Of a stretch of 7,290 nucleotides of DNA, positions 1-5,981 are shown piece by piece. The stretch spans positions 1 to 7,290 of the forward strand of contig JAFAVL010000067.1 of assembly GCA_019242465.1 (NCBI GenBank), given 5' to 3'. The position numbers and the translations under genes are program-made. This stretch comes from Chroococcidiopsidaceae cyanobacterium CP_BM_RX_35 (lineage in GTDB: Bacteria > Cyanobacteriota > Cyanobacteriia > Cyanobacteriales > Chroococcidiopsidaceae). The notes beneath the pieces are model-generated. The model had not been told where the DNA came from and ran no database searches. It was given only the letters and a program-made list of their open reading frames with translations. Numbering within the stretch: the stretch's first letter is position 1; every line of letters starts with the position of its first letter.

Positions 1-2
1 TG

Positions 3-89
3 CGCGATCGCGTCCAAGGTATTAAGTTCTCTACCTTGGCGGGAAGTGCCTTCTGGAACCTTTATGAACTGAAGGTAACTCAAGATTAA
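3..89 (+). CDS. C-terminal end of an unidentified upstream gene (partial)
   Basis: Reading from base 3, 28 sense codons run to a TAA at 87-89. The encoded tail has ordinary protein composition and includes the stretch STLAGSAFWNLYELKV. A HIP1 octamer lies inside it at 4-11, as is common in cyanobacterial coding DNA. I do not recognise the family. A competing frame starting at base 1 also stays open for 23 codons, so the frame is a judgement based on composition. The 41-bp gap to larB, with no visible terminator, would allow co-transcription with larB. Confidence 0.45.
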   Translation, partial: RDRVQGIKFSTLAGSAFWNLYELKVTQD

Positions 90-130
90 TAGAATTCGGA
101 ATTAGGATCTATTTAGGAACAAGTAATAAA

Positions 131-949
131 ATGACTCAACCAGAAGCTCTGCGATCGCTACTAGAAGCCGTTGCCGCGGGTGATGTGAATCCAGCTGCCG
201 CTTTAGAGAAACTCAAACACTTTGCCTATGAGCCAGTGGGTGGGTTTGCTCGCATAGACCACCACCGTGCCCTACGGACTGGGTTTCCAGAGGTGATTTG
301 GGGACCTGGAAAAACACCAGAGCAGATTACTCAGATTATGACAGCAATGCGCGATCGCGGCTCTCAGGTGGTGATGGCAACGCGGATTGAACCAGTAGTC
401 TATGACCAGTTGCAGGCACAGATACCCGATCTCCTTTATTACTCACAGGCGCGGATTTGCGCTATCGCTCCAGCAACTATTTCCTCTCAGTCTCCCGGCA
501 CTATTAGCATCCTCTCCGCTGGCACAGCTGACTTACCAGTAGCAGAGGAAGCAGCTGTGACAGCAGAACTCTCTGGCTTTCAGGTGCAGCGACTCTGGGA
601 TGTGGGTGTGGCTGGCATCCATCGCTTGCTGAGTAACCAGCACGTTATTGCTGAGGCATCTGTACTGATCGTCGTTGCTGGTATGGAAGGAGCCTTGCCC
701 AGTGTCGTTGCTGGTTTAGCAGATTGTCCGGTTATTGCCGTCCCTACTAGCATCGGTTATGGCACTAGTTTTGGTGGCATTGCTCCCCTCCTAACAATGC
801 TCAACTCTTGTGCGCCTGGGCTAGGAGTGGTGAATATCGACAATGGTTTTGGAGCCGCAGTTTTGGCAGGGCAAATTCTGCGGACAGCTCAGAAATTGCA
901 GACGGCTCAGTTGTCAGGCTCGACAGCAATGGAAAGCCAACTGGGATAA
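131..949 (+). CDS. larB: LarB, nickel-pincer cofactor biosynthesis protein (NaAD carboxylase/hydrolase)
   Basis: LarB carboxylates nicotinic acid adenine dinucleotide and cleaves its phosphoanhydride, giving pyridinium-3,5-biscarboxylic acid mononucleotide. This is the first step towards the nickel-pincer nucleotide of lactate racemase and related enzymes, and it is cytosolic. The 272-residue length is usual for the family. The N-terminal signature DHHRALRTGFPEVIWGPGKT is at residues 43-62. The AIR-carboxylase-like domain follows from about residue 123, with SAGTADLPVAEEA at 129-141, GMEGALPS at 184-191 and LNSCAPG at 224-230. Glu186 and Cys227 appear to match the active-site Glu and Cys described for Lactobacillus LarB. 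The ATG at 131 has TAGGA 12 bases upstream. No larA, larC or larE is in the window, so the client enzyme is unknown. The 3' end overlaps the convergent 209-aa gene by 43 bp. Confidence 0.93.
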   Translation: MTQPEALRSLLEAVAAGDVNPAAALEKLKHFAYEPVGGFARIDHHRALRTGFPEVIWGPGKTPEQITQIMTAMRDRGSQVVMATRIEPVVYDQLQAQIPDLLYYSQARICAIAPATISSQSPGTISILSAGTADLPVAEEAAVTAELSGFQVQRLWDVGVAGIHRLLSNQHVIAEASVLIVVAGMEGALPSVVAGLADCPVIAVPTSIGYGTSFGGIAPLLTMLNSCAPGLGVVNIDNGFGAAVLAGQILRTAQKLQTAQLSGSTAMESQLG

Positions 950-1536
950 GCATAAGAATCCTCAAGCAGTAACTGAGGACCACGATAAGTCTTGAACACC
1001 CAGTTAGCTACAGACTGTAGATTCGCCATCAGGCGCTCGTCTTTGCCAACAGCTTCAAAAGCCAGACTCCACCAATCATCGCCTCTAACATTCAACTGAG
1101 TGAGTTCAACGCTGCAACCTTGCTCAAGCGGCTCATTGACTGGCACAGCTTTTGGTAACTCGTCAGATAAAACTTGGTATTGCCGTTGTGATCGCACCTT
1201 TTTAACACTCACCCACACTTTTTCTTTGCTCACAGTTGCTGGCTGAAAACTCTGAGCTGTAGGGTCTTCACAGAGCCATTTACCCCATTTTTCTGCCTTG
1301 CCCTCTAAGCGTCCAAACCTCACGCTACCAAATTCTGCTTGACGCCATTTTATTTCTAACCGTCCTTGACGGAGTTTAATCCCCAGATAGTCACACTCCT
1401 CTGGGTAGAGATACAGGTCTTCGCGTTCTTCTGGTGGCGCTAGACAAACGCCAAGATCGTCTAGCTTGAACCAGTGGGAAATCTCTGCGGGTATTGTGCC
1501 GCGACTAAACCATCTCAGTTCGGCACTTGTTAGCAT
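907..1536 (-). CDS. Conserved-looking hypothetical protein with a CYTH-like pattern, in an operon with pitA
   Basis: This is a 209-residue soluble protein with no signal peptide or membrane segment. I cannot name it firmly. The residue pattern recalls the CYTH/triphosphate-tunnel fold: a short N-terminal strand AELRWF (5-10), a basic strand pair LGIKLRQGRLEIKWRQ (51-66), basic KVWVSVKKVRSQR (106-118), and CSVELTQLNVRGDDWWSLAFEA (141-162), resembling the acidic hairpin late in CYTH proteins. The classical ExExK motif is not intact: only Glu6 followed by Arg8 is seen. The gene begins 16 bp after the pitA stop. Its Shine-Dalgarno TAGGAG overlaps that stop codon, which argues for co-transcription and possibly translational coupling. 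The product could bind a phosphorylated or polyphosphate ligand, but that is inference from fold pattern and neighbour only. Confidence 0.78.
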   Translation of the reverse strand: MLTSAELRWFSRGTIPAEISHWFKLDDLGVCLAPPEEREDLYLYPEECDYLGIKLRQGRLEIKWRQAEFGSVRFGRLEGKAEKWGKWLCEDPTAQSFQPATVSKEKVWVSVKKVRSQRQYQVLSDELPKAVPVNEPLEQGCSVELTQLNVRGDDWWSLAFEAVGKDERLMANLQSVANWVFKTYRGPQLLLEDSYAYPSWLSIAVEPDN

Positions 1537-1552
1537 CGAGTTATCCCCGCTC

Positions 1553-3043
1553 CTACTTCACACCTATAGATTGCAGGACGACATACAAGCTGGCAGCGAA
1601 AATGGCAGCACCAAGTAGCGTAGTAGCAGGAAGCGTCAGTACCCACGATAACGCTATATTTCTGAGTGTCTCCATCTGCAGCCCAGAACCACTTGCTGCC
1701 ATCGTGCCTGCTACACCAGACGAAAGCACGTGCGTAGTACTGACTGGTAAACCGAATTGATCGGCAGCCTCAATTGTTGCCATTGCCACCAACTCAGCTG
1801 AAGCTCCCTGGGCGTAGGAAAGGTGTTCTTTACCAATCTTTTCACCCACAGTCACGACAATGCGCTTCCAACCAACCATTGTGCCAATACCTAGGGCGAA
1901 GGCCACAACAATTTTCACAAAATTAGGAATGTACTTGGTTTCTTTATCCAAGCTAGTTTGGTAACCCACAAGAGCTTTCTTTTCGTTGGGATCGGTAAAC
2001 TTGTTCTGTTTGTTCAGCTTGCCAATTGCTGTAGAGACAAGATACATGTCGGTTCTCAAGGTGCGGCGATCATCAATTGAAAAAGCTTGGAAACTCTGTT
2101 TGCCGGACAGACGGTTTGCAATCGCCTGATTCTTAGTAGCGAGTGCTGGAAAGGTCTTGTCATTAACTTTGCCTGTCGTCTTGATGAAGTTTGAAAGCTC
2201 TTTGCTAGCATCTTGGTCGCTAAGGGGTATCCTAGGTGCGTGGTGCTCGATCACTGGCTGTACAGATCGCGACATGGCAGCTAATTGAGAAATGTTCGCT
2301 GCACTACTATTCAGATTCAGTGCAAATAGACCCGGAAGGATGCCGACCAAGATGAGCATGAGGAGACCCATACCTTTTTGCCCGTCATTCGAACCGTGGG
2401 CGAAGCTAACACCAGTACATGTCAGGATTAACAAAGTCCGAATCCACCACGGTGGTGCCTTCTTTTGATCCGCCGGACGGTACAACTCTGGCTGTCTGAT
2501 CAGCGCCTTCGCCAGCAGCAGCAGCAGTGCTGCACCGCAGAATCCGACGATTGGCGAAATCAGCAGAGAGGCGAAGACGTTCTGCACCTGTTTCCAGTTT
2601 ATGCCTTCGCTTAGGCTATGACCCGACGCCAATAGCGAATGCGCTAAACCAACTCCCATAATCGCGCCAATTAGCGAGTGTGAGCTTGAGTTTGGTAGAC
2701 CCACATACCAGGTACCAAAGTTCCAAATGATAGCAGATATCAGAAGAGAGAAAACCATCGCGTAGCTTGGACCTGAGCCAGCATTAATTACTAACTCGAC
2801 AGGCAACAGCGCCACGATGCCATAGGCGACGGCTCCGCTAGATGTCAGTACACCAATCAAGTTCCAAACGCCTGACCAGACAACGGCGTACGTTGGCTTC
2901 AGTGAGTGAGTGTAGATGACCGTGGCAACTGCGTTTGCAGTATCGTGAAAACCGTTGATTGCTTCAAAAAAAAGCGCGAGCCCTACAGCCAACACTAAGA
3001 ACAAAACAGTGTTAGCTGCTAATGTCTCACCAAAAATTTGCAT
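1553..3043 (-). CDS. pitA: PitA-type inorganic phosphate transporter (PiT family)
   Basis: An inner-membrane carrier that takes up phosphate, in known homologues as a neutral metal-phosphate complex with protons. The 496 residues match E. coli PitA closely in length and motif order as I recall that sequence. The first PiT signature EAINGFHDTANAVATVIYT is at 27-45, GLPNSSSHSLIGA at 115-127, the second-half signature FAHGSNDGQKGMGL at 214-227, and GLPVSTTHVLSSGVAGTM at 431-448. Hydrophobic helices flank a long hydrophilic loop at roughly residues 260-365, as in bacterial PitA. The ATG at 3043 has GGAGAG six bases upstream. The gene heads a minus-strand operon with the 209-aa gene. A Pho-box-like array about 240 bp upstream suggests induction by phosphate limitation, which is unusual for a low-affinity Pit. 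Confidence 0.95.
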   Translation of the reverse strand: MQIFGETLAANTVLFLVLAVGLALFFEAINGFHDTANAVATVIYTHSLKPTYAVVWSGVWNLIGVLTSSGAVAYGIVALLPVELVINAGSGPSYAMVFSLLISAIIWNFGTWYVGLPNSSSHSLIGAIMGVGLAHSLLASGHSLSEGINWKQVQNVFASLLISPIVGFCGAALLLLLAKALIRQPELYRPADQKKAPPWWIRTLLILTCTGVSFAHGSNDGQKGMGLLMLILVGILPGLFALNLNSSAANISQLAAMSRSVQPVIEHHAPRIPLSDQDASKELSNFIKTTGKVNDKTFPALATKNQAIANRLSGKQSFQAFSIDDRRTLRTDMYLVSTAIGKLNKQNKFTDPNEKKALVGYQTSLDKETKYIPNFVKIVVAFALGIGTMVGWKRIVVTVGEKIGKEHLSYAQGASAELVAMATIEAADQFGLPVSTTHVLSSGVAGTMAASGSGLQMETLRNIALSWVLTLPATTLLGAAIFAASLYVVLQSIGVK

Positions 3044-3080
3044 GTAGTACTCTCCATAAAAAAAACTATAGTCTGAGAAT

Positions 3081-3109
3081 TTTGCCGAATTTAGCTCAAA
3101 TTCAGCAAA
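3081..3109 (-). promoter_or_regulatory. Potential leader hairpin upstream of pitA
   Basis: TTTGCCGAATTT (3081-3092) and AAATTCAGCAAA (3098-3109) pair over 12 positions with a single C/A mismatch and a five-base loop. In the pitA direction it lies 38 bp before the start codon. Eight T residues follow 15 bases after the stem, too far away for a standard intrinsic terminator. It may be a leader structure affecting transcript stability or translation. AT-richness makes chance formation possible. Confidence 0.4.
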
Positions 3110-3212
3110 GTTTAGTTTGTCAGTAACGGAAGGAAGACATCATCAAGAATGCTTTGAAAAGCAAGTAAAAGTTGCTGTTGTCTTCAAAAATTTTCATAAC
3201 GACCTCAAGCAT

Positions 3213-3252
3213 TAGGTGCTTCCAGATGTAGGGAACTTTTGTTTAGCACCTA
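3213..3252. repeat. 8-bp inverted repeat with 24-base spacer
   Basis: TAGGTGCT (3213-3220) and AGCACCTA (3245-3252) are perfect inverted copies. They lie between the Pho-box array and pitA, in what would be the pitA leader or promoter-proximal region. No T tract follows on either strand, so it is not an obvious terminator. Function is not known. Confidence 0.35.
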
Positions 3253-3283
3253 GCATCTCTTCACTAACCAGGTTTATGCTTTT

Positions 3284-3335
3284 AGGTTAATTTGAGATAA
3301 ATAAAGAGTTAAGCTTTGTTTAAGTCAGTCTTAAT
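3284..3335 (-). promoter_or_regulatory. Pho box: five 8-bp repeats at 11-bp period, oriented to pitA
   Basis: On the minus strand, five 8-mers are separated by exactly three bases: ATTAAGAC (3335-3328), CTTAAACA (3324-3317), CTTAACTC (3313-3306), ATTTATCT (3302-3295) and ATTAACCT (3291-3284). The published cyanobacterial SphR box is tandem PyTTAAPyPy(T/A) with 3-bp spacers. Three of the five units match it at 7 of 8 positions and one at 6 of 8. The 11-bp period is what PhoB/SphR dimers require. Because TTAA is symmetric, orientation rests on the flanking bases, which fit the minus strand better and so point to pitA, about 240 bp away. The psbP-like gene on the other side cannot be excluded as a target. 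Confidence 0.68.
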
Positions 3336-3528
3336 ACAACACCTTTGAGTCGGATTTCTGTCTACAGATGGGCATTCAACTCACACCTACCATGCCGAGT
3401 TCTGCCACAGGCAGTGTAAAAACTCGCTCTTGTCTATTCTTTGAGATGATGGCTCCAGAGATGGGACAATGTAGTCAAAAGTTGACCTCACCCAGTTGAA
3501 CGTGCAGTCTGAAGAGGATAAAAGATTA

Positions 3529-4071
3529 ATGTTAAAATGGCTTGTAGTGTTACTTCTTGTAGTATTAAGCTTGAGCCTAGCTGGTTGTGCGTCAGCTGCC
3601 TCTGGATTGAAAAGCTATGTAGATAGCATTGATGGCTATGAATTCCTATATCCTAACGGCTGGCTCCCAGTTAAAGTTACCAATGGTCCTGATGTCGTGC
3701 TACATGATTTGATCGAGACGACAGAAAATGTCTCAGTGGTTATCAGCTCAGTACCAGCAGGCAAAACCCTGGCTGAACTAGGGACACCAGGAGAAGTTGG
3801 GTATAAGCTGGCAAAAAGTGCGCTCGCTCCCCCAGATTCAGGTCGTGAAGCTGAGTTGGTCAATGCGGAGGTGCGGCAGTCAGGTGCAAAGACCTACTAT
3901 ACTTTAGAGTACGCAGTCAAACTCCCCAATCAACAAGAGCGACACAATCTAGCAAGTGTTGCTATCAGTCGGGGCAAACTGTTCACTTTCAACGCTTCTA
4001 TCCCGGAAAGGCGCTGGTCCAAGGTTCAGCAGGTATTTGAGCAAGTCATCAATTCTTTCTCAGTTTATTAA
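3529..4071 (+). CDS. psbP: CyanoP, PsbP-family photosystem II lipoprotein
   Basis: The cyanobacterial member of the PsbP family is a thylakoid-lumen lipoprotein associated with photosystem II assembly. From the ATG at 3529 the product has 180 residues. It starts with Lys3 and a hydrophobic stretch, then the lipobox LAGC with the lipid-bearing Cys at residue 20, so the mature protein is about 160 residues. The PsbP fold shows in DGYEFLYPNGW (35-45), the VSVVISSV strand and a conserved C-terminal RGKLFTFNASIPERRW. A TTG at 3496 would extend the protein by 11 polar residues in front of the signal peptide. The ATG is preferred because it gives a compact lipoprotein signal and has AGAGGA about ten bases upstream. 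maf follows closely on the same strand. Confidence 0.9.
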   Translation: MLKWLVVLLLVVLSLSLAGCASAASGLKSYVDSIDGYEFLYPNGWLPVKVTNGPDVVLHDLIETTENVSVVISSVPAGKTLAELGTPGEVGYKLAKSALAPPDSGREAELVNAEVRQSGAKTYYTLEYAVKLPNQQERHNLASVAISRGKLFTFNASIPERRWSKVQQVFEQVINSFSVY

Positions 4072-4089
4072 TAACGTTGAGTGACGGAT

Positions 4090-4710
4090 ATGGGCGTGCC
4101 TCCCTTTGTACTGGCATCCGCTTCCCCTGCCCGCCGCCGTCTATTGCAGAGCGCCGGGATTGAACCAGTGGTTTGCCCAAGTGACTTTGATGAATCCCAA
4201 ATTAAGTTGAGCGACCCAGAGTTGCTCGTACAAACTCTAGCCCAGCATAAAGCTGAGACTGTTGCTGCTCAGTTTGAATCAGCGCTGATTTTAGGTTGTG
4301 ATTCACTGTTGCTAGTCAATGGTGAATTGTATGGCAAACCAATTGACTCAGAGGAAGCGATTGCCCATTGGCAACAGATGCGGGGGGGTGTTGGCGAACT
4401 TTACACTGGTCATGCTTTAATTGACCTCTCTCAGCAACGCACCTTAATCAGCACTCAAATGACAAGGGTTTGCTTTGCCAAAGTCAGCGATCACCAGATT
4501 GAAGCCTACGTTGCTACTGGCGAACCGTTGAAGTGTGCTGGATGCTTCGCCCTTGAAGGTCGAGGAGGTCTATTTGTGGAAAAACTTGAGGGTTGCCATA
4601 CCAACGTTATTGGTCTTAGCCTACCCCTACTACGCTCGTTTCTCGACCAGTTGGGATACGATGTCACTGACTTCTGGCAAGCTGTAGAACCTCAAGCAGC
4701 GCAGAATTGA
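4090..4710 (+). CDS. maf: Maf-family nucleoside triphosphate pyrophosphatase
   Basis: Maf proteins hydrolyse non-canonical or modified nucleoside triphosphates (dTTP/UTP/m5UTP or m7GTP, depending on subfamily) to the monophosphate and pyrophosphate in the cytosol. From the ATG at 4090 the product is 206 residues, the usual size. Motifs seen are [12 protein letters not shown] near the N-terminus, GCDSLLL with the catalytic Asp at about residue 71, GKP at 82-84, LYTGHALI, and [20 protein letters not shown] near the end. The wording CAG-F--EG and LEG is somewhat nearer to the YceF (m7GTP) type than to YhdE, but I cannot settle the substrate. A GTG at 4081 would add three residues. The ATG leaves the family N-terminus directly before the motif and has a weak GAG eight bases upstream. 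The gene lies 18 bp after psbP, probably in one transcript. Confidence 0.92.
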   Translation: MGVPPFVLASASPARRRLLQSAGIEPVVCPSDFDESQIKLSDPELLVQTLAQHKAETVAAQFESALILGCDSLLLVNGELYGKPIDSEEAIAHWQQMRGGVGELYTGHALIDLSQQRTLISTQMTRVCFAKVSDHQIEAYVATGEPLKCAGCFALEGRGGLFVEKLEGCHTNVIGLSLPLLRSFLDQLGYDVTDFWQAVEPQAAQN

Positions 4711-4946
4711 CTGACATTCAGCACTGCTTCGCCATGGTCAGGAATCCAAGCTACCCACTCATCCTCTGATTGCTGACAAAGTAGCAGCGCTTCATCAAAG
4801 CTGAAAGGATTGGGAAGTTCTAAAAGGTGTACCCAAGTATCCGCCTGGAACTTCTGCTGCGAAGGTTTGACATCACGCTTGCTTGACCAGTCGAGATTTT
4901 GCCAAAGTGGTTGAACGGCAATATTTGATTTGTAGGAATTGAGCAT
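4692..4946 (-). CDS. Small hypothetical protein, 84 aa, divergent from pcyA
   Basis: A soluble 84-residue protein with no signal peptide or membrane helix. The N-terminal third is polar. The C-terminal half is acidic and aromatic, with [20 protein letters not shown], then [15 protein letters not shown], two internal Cys residues, and a QFCAA end. I believe similar small proteins occur in other cyanobacteria, but I know no function. The ATG at 4946 is chosen over a GTG at 4976 because GGAGAG lies 11 bases before the ATG and nothing suitable precedes the GTG. Its last 19 bp overlap the 3' end of maf on the opposite strand. Its promoter must lie in the spacer shared with pcyA. Confidence 0.72.
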   Translation of the reverse strand: MLNSYKSNIAVQPLWQNLDWSSKRDVKPSQQKFQADTWVHLLELPNPFSFDEALLLCQQSEDEWVAWIPDHGEAVLNVSQFCAA

Positions 4947-5035
4947 GGTTTTGTTTTCTCTCCAGATAGACAGCACAAGATCAAGGCTGGCTGCTCAACC
5001 CCAAGCCGCCTTAATCAATGGACTATTACAAAATT

Positions 5036-5061
5036 AATTCTGTAATCATTGTTACAGAATT
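5036..5061. promoter_or_regulatory. Palindromic NtcA-type site (GTAN8TAC) upstream of pcyA
   Basis: AATTCTGTAA (5036-5045) and TTACAGAATT (5052-5061) are perfect 10-bp inverted arms around TCATTG. Within them GTA (5042-5044) and TAC (5053-5055) are eight bases apart, exactly the NtcA consensus core, and TGTAA-N6-TTACA is typical of CRP/NtcA-family sites. Exactly 23 bases downstream in the pcyA direction is TAATTG (5079-5084). This is close to the TAN3T -10 box that NtcA-activated promoters carry at about 20-24 bases. No comparable -10 lies at that distance towards the 84-aa gene. Confidence 0.62.
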
Positions 5062-5078
5062 TTAGCTTTTTCGACAAG

Positions 5079-5084
5079 TAATTG
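5079..5084 (+). promoter_or_regulatory. Candidate -10 box of an NtcA-type pcyA promoter
   Basis: TAATTG, 23 bases after the GTAN8TAC core, is at canonical class II activator spacing but lacks the final T of TAN3T. It would start a transcript near 5090 with a leader of about 55 bases. A second -10-like hexamer, TATAAG (5123-5128), lies closer to pcyA without a recognisable -35. Confidence 0.35.
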
Positions 5085-5145
5085 TTTTTTTACTTAACGA
5101 TCTCAACAACCGCTAAATTAGCTATAAGGTTTCTCCCCTACTCCC

Positions 5146-5868
5146 ATGTCACTCACTTCCCTCCGTTCGCAGCAACATCCCCTGATTCGCCAGCTTGCCG
5201 ATACTATTGAAGGCGCTTGGCACCAGCACCTAGAACTTCAGCCCTACCCAATGCCTGCTGAATTGGGGTATGTAGAAGGCAGACTAGAGGGAGAAAAGCT
5301 GACAATTGAAAATCGCTGCTATCAGACGACTCAGTTCCGCAAACTGCATCTAGAACTAGCAAAAGTCGGTCCCATGCTGGATATTTTGCACTGTGTCATG
5401 TTTCCTCGTCCCGAATACGCCCTGCCGATATTTGGGACGGATTTGGTTGGAGGACGGGGACAGATTAGCGCGGCGATCGCGGATTTATCTCCCACTAGCC
5501 CTGATCGGACCTTACCAGACACTTACACCTTTAATCTACAGGCACTGCCGGACCTCAACTTTAAATCGTCGCGAGAACTTCCAGCTTGGGGCGACATTTT
5601 TTCACAATTCTGTCTGTTCATTCGACCTAATGACTTGGACGAAGAAGCGATGTTTTTGTCACGAGTTGAGGCATATTTGCAGATCCACTGCAAACAGGCA
5701 AACCTTGCCCAGCCGATTTCAAGTGAACAACAGGCTCAGATTCTAGCTGGGCAGCGCTACTACTGCAGCAAACAACAACAAAATGATAAGACCCGTCGTG
5801 TCTTGGAAAAAGCCTTTGGCTCTGACTGGGCAGAACATTATATGACCACGGTGCTATTTGACGCTTAG
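5146..5868 (+). CDS. pcyA: PcyA, phycocyanobilin:ferredoxin oxidoreductase (EC 1.3.7.5)
   Basis: PcyA reduces biliverdin IXalpha by four electrons from ferredoxin to phycocyanobilin, the chromophore of phycocyanin, allophycocyanin and many phytochromes. It acts in the cytosol. The 240-residue length is normal for this ferredoxin-dependent bilin reductase. The core signatures are [13 protein letters not shown] (64-76), [12 protein letters not shown] (80-91) and [23 protein letters not shown] (94-116). Glu70, His82 and Asp99 align, with a constant offset of six, to the catalytic Glu76, His88 and Asp105 of Synechocystis PcyA, so the enzyme looks active. The C-terminus RRVLEKAFG...YMTTVLFD is also typical. 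The ATG has no good Shine-Dalgarno: the nearest AAGG is 16 bases upstream. An NtcA-type site upstream suggests nitrogen-status control. Confidence 0.96.
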   Translation: MSLTSLRSQQHPLIRQLADTIEGAWHQHLELQPYPMPAELGYVEGRLEGEKLTIENRCYQTTQFRKLHLELAKVGPMLDILHCVMFPRPEYALPIFGTDLVGGRGQISAAIADLSPTSPDRTLPDTYTFNLQALPDLNFKSSRELPAWGDIFSQFCLFIRPNDLDEEAMFLSRVEAYLQIHCKQANLAQPISSEQQAQILAGQRYYCSKQQQNDKTRRVLEKAFGSDWAEHYMTTVLFDA

Positions 5869-5981
5869 ATACGTGATACAACTTTTGGGGAACGGAACAT
5901 CTGCAACAGGAGCAGCAACGAGAGTTCATAGTGGCGAAATTGCGATGGGGTATTACTCCTGAGAACATTTAGGGAAAAAGC

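Larger units (their letters stand above)
3044..3528. other. Divergent intergenic region between pitA and the psbP-like gene
   Basis: About 485 bp without a convincing gene on either strand. It holds the pitA Shine-Dalgarno (3050-3055), an 8-bp T run on the minus strand (3058-3065), a 12-bp-arm hairpin (3081-3109), a short hairpin GCTTT/AAAGC (3151-3162) nested within GAAGAC/GTCTTC arms (3133-3185), an 8-bp inverted repeat (3213-3252), the Pho-box array (3284-3335) and a small GTCAA/TTGAC inverted repeat (3474-3486). The last third (about 3340-3510) probably carries the psbP promoter, but I see no clear -35/-10 pair. Confidence 0.7.

Noticed and set aside
1527..1760. Plus-strand 77-codon open frame
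   Set aside because: It is antisense to the clearly coding 3' end of pitA, with unstructured composition and no supporting signals.
3474..3486. GTCAA/TTGAC inverted repeat with TTGACC as a possible -35 box for psbP
   Set aside because: No -10-like hexamer lies about 17 bases downstream, and 5-bp arms are short enough to be chance.
3496..3528. TTG start extending the PsbP-like protein by 11 residues
   Set aside because: The extension is polar and would precede the lipoprotein signal. The ATG at 3529 has a purine-rich ribosome site and gives a standard lipobox at residues 17-20.
3044..3528. Search for a small RNA gene or hidden small protein in the large divergent spacer
   Set aside because: Hairpins and AT-rich stretches are present, but there is no promoter-terminator pair and no coding-like frame with a ribosome site.
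4947..4976. GTG start giving a 94-aa version of the small protein
   Set aside because: No Shine-Dalgarno precedes the GTG, while GGAGAG is suitably placed before the internal ATG at 4946.
5393..5746. Plus-strand 117-codon open frame inside pcyA
   Set aside because: It is an out-of-frame shadow of pcyA, whose own frame carries all the catalytic residues.
5627..5968. Minus-strand 113-codon open frame with a Cys-rich start
   Set aside because: It lies almost entirely antisense to pcyA, has no ribosome site and no recognisable domain. The Cys run comes from the complement of a Gln-rich-looking stretch.
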